Source: Thermoprotei archaeon ex4572_64 (GTDB lineage: Archaea > Thermoproteota > Thermoprotei > Thermoproteales > Thermocladiaceae). From it: DNA of 14,164 bases. The DNA lies in the NCBI GenBank assembly GCA_002254895.1, contig NJDF01000008.1, forward strand, positions 1 through 14,164, given 5' to 3'. The position numbers were made by a program, and so were the translations under genes. The notes beneath the pieces are model-generated. The model made no database searches and was not told the DNA's origin. It worked only from the letters and a program-made list of their open reading frames with translations. Below are positions 12,784 through 14,164 of this stretch, piece by piece; position 1 is the stretch's first letter; every line of letters begins with the position of its first letter.

Positions 12784-14154
12784 ATGCCATACTCTGAACG
12801 TGTAGTTAAATTCCTGAACAATTTTGGTATTTCTGATTTTGACGAAGTTGAAGTCACCTTAAATGATGGAAGTATTTTGAGAGGTATTATCTTACCAAGA
12901 CCTGAAGTAGGTGATGTTGATGTAATAATCATAAAGTTACCAAATGGTTATAATGTTGGTATTCACGTAGATAATGTTAAAGAAGTTAAACTTTTACGTA
13001 AAGGTGAAGTACCAAGTTTTTCAGTACCAATAGGTGAAACTGTTCGTGAGGAGGTTGTTAAGAATTTACCAAAGGTGAGATTACTAGCTACTGGAGGTAC
13101 AATAATGTCTAAGGTTGATTATAAGACAGGTGCTGTATATCCAAGCTTTAGTCTTGAAGAACTACACATGCTGTATCCTGAAGTTGAGTCTATAGCTATT
13201 CTTGAATTACATAACTTAATGGCTGTCTTCAGTGAAGATTTCAATCCTCAAATATGGTCAGAAATTGCTGAAGCAGTGTATAAGGCTTTTCTTGAAGGAG
13301 CTTCAGGTATTGTTATTCTACATGGAACAGACACTATGCACTACACTGCAGCAGCTATGGCATTTGCTATAAAGGGTAAGCCAGGACCTATAGTTCTTGT
13401 AGGTTCACAGAGAAGTAGTGATAGACCTTCAAGTGATGCTTTTGAAAACTTGCTAGCAGCTACTCTAGTTGCAGCTAAGGCACCTTTTGCAGAATCTGTC
13501 ATAGCAATGCACTATACTACCAATGATGGCTTAATAGCTATACATAGAGGTACACGTGTACGTAAAATGCATACATCACGTAGAGATGCATTTATAAGCA
13601 TAAATGCACAGCCAATAGCCTTCATAGATATTAAAAAACTTGAAATAAAAATGAATACAAGTCACTACTTTACTAGAAGTAAAATTGAAGATATGGAATT
13701 TCATGGAAAGTTTGATGATAAAGTAGCTTTAATTAAATTTTATCCAGGAATGAGTTCTGAAATAATAGACTTCCTAGTTGATAAGAATTATCACGGAATT
13801 GTTATTGAAGGTACAGGCTTTGGACATATAGGTAAGCAACTACTTAATTCTATAAAGAGAGCTATTGAACATGAGATACCTATAGTAATTACTAGTCAAA
13901 CACTCTTCGGTCGTGTAAATCTCAACGTGTATAGAAGAGGAGTTGAAATGTTAAAGATAGGTGTAATTCCTGCTGAAGATATGTTACCAGAAGTAGCCTA
14001 CGTAAAGCTATGTTGGGTACTTAGTAAAACTAGAAATATGGAAGAAATTAGAAAACTAATGCTTACACCAATAGCTTACGAACTGAATCCAAGAACTGAA
14101 TCACAAAATTATTTAACGCCATTAGAAATAGATAAGCTAGTAAAGTCAATGTAG
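12784..14154 (+). CDS. gatD: Glutamyl-tRNA(Gln) amidotransferase subunit D
   Basis: Archaea-specific asparaginase-like subunit that releases ammonia from an amide donor for GatE, which converts Glu-tRNA(Gln) to Gln-tRNA(Gln). The 456 residues give a complete protein. The N-terminal domain (1-95) is a small beta-barrel with GDVDVIIIKLPNGYNVGI. The asparaginase-type domain carries LATGGTI (101-107) with the first catalytic threonines, HGTDTMHYTA (180-189), and SQRSSDRPSSDA (208-219), a GatD hallmark. The C-terminal lobe has GTGFGHIG and FGRVNLNVYRRGVEML, and ends GVIPAEDMLPEVAYVKL as in GatD. GatE would be expected elsewhere, possibly just downstream. The start is supported by the TATA box. Confidence 0.96.
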   Translation: MPYSERVVKFLNNFGISDFDEVEVTLNDGSILRGIILPRPEVGDVDVIIIKLPNGYNVGIHVDNVKEVKLLRKGEVPSFSVPIGETVREEVVKNLPKVRLLATGGTIMSKVDYKTGAVYPSFSLEELHMLYPEVESIAILELHNLMAVFSEDFNPQIWSEIAEAVYKAFLEGASGIVILHGTDTMHYTAAAMAFAIKGKPGPIVLVGSQRSSDRPSSDAFENLLAATLVAAKAPFAESVIAMHYTTNDGLIAIHRGTRVRKMHTSRRDAFISINAQPIAFIDIKKLEIKMNTSHYFTRSKIEDMEFHGKFDDKVALIKFYPGMSSEIIDFLVDKNYHGIVIEGTGFGHIGKQLLNSIKRAIEHEIPIVITSQTLFGRVNLNVYRRGVEMLKIGVIPAEDMLPEVAYVKLCWVLSKTRNMEEIRKLMLTPIAYELNPRTESQNYLTPLEIDKLVKSM

Positions 14155-14164
14155 AGTTTTTAAA

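Noticed and set aside
1..14164. CRISPR array, tRNA gene or insertion sequence
   Set aside because: No regularly spaced repeats, no tRNA-like arm pattern and no transposase or terminal inverted repeats were seen on either strand.

Overview
The window is an AT-rich piece of an archaeal chromosome, most likely from a thermophilic member of the Thermoproteota (crenarchaeal group). The evidence is the gene set itself. It holds ribosomal proteins S28e and LX/L18a, translation factor eIF6, prefoldin alpha, the SRP receptor FtsY, GatD of the archaeal tRNA-Gln amidotransferase, a MetE-type core methionine synthase, a class III (type IV) prepilin and two box C/D guide RNAs. Many genes have a TATA-like box 23-35 bases before the start codon, as expected for leaderless crenarchaeal mRNAs. 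The order eif6 - rplX - pfdA - ftsY is a conserved crenarchaeal translation/targeting cluster. I cannot name the genus.

Layout. 3-1361: 3' part of an ABC-2 type permease with a sequon-rich external domain. 1358-1900 (-): unknown zinc-ribbon protein, tail to tail with it. 1956-2405: pilin-like secreted/membrane protein. 2441-2505: box C/D sRNA. 2584-3774: thiolase. 3837-4907: radical SAM enzyme with an auxiliary Fe-S motif. 4899-5606 (-): probable ACT-like plus V4R-like protein. 5607-5770: divergent promoter region with a perfect 10-bp inverted repeat. 5771-6019: S28e. 6137-6615: ribbon-helix-helix gene split by a 26-bp tandem duplication. 6612-6666: second box C/D sRNA, whose box C overlaps the ancestral stop codon of that gene. 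6730-8285: metE-like gene and a shortened eif6. 8540-9266: rplX and pfdA. 9313-10183: ftsY with an internal deletion. 10435-12459: DsrM-like cytochrome b (broken) and DsrK/HdrD-like Fe-S subunit. 12495-12674 (-): a 59-residue zinc-ribbon protein. 12784-14154: gatD.

How the genes work together. The right half mixes translation and protein-targeting genes (eif6, rplX, pfdA, ftsY, gatD) with a two-gene membrane thiol/quinone redox module (DsrMK/HdrDE-like). The left half is a set of mostly independent single-gene units: transporter, pilin, thiolase and radical SAM enzyme.

The most striking feature is the number of structural lesions. A 26-bp duplication splits the RHH gene. eIF6 lacks its last repeat. 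FtsY lacks about 35 residues between its G3 and G4 motifs. The cytochrome b lacks about 95 residues in its middle. The genes between them are intact. Because FtsY and eIF6 are normally essential, assembly or consensus error is the first explanation to test; real gene erosion or an intact second copy elsewhere are the alternatives. The two guide RNAs and the 59-residue zinc-ribbon gene are real features that a simple ORF scan would miss.
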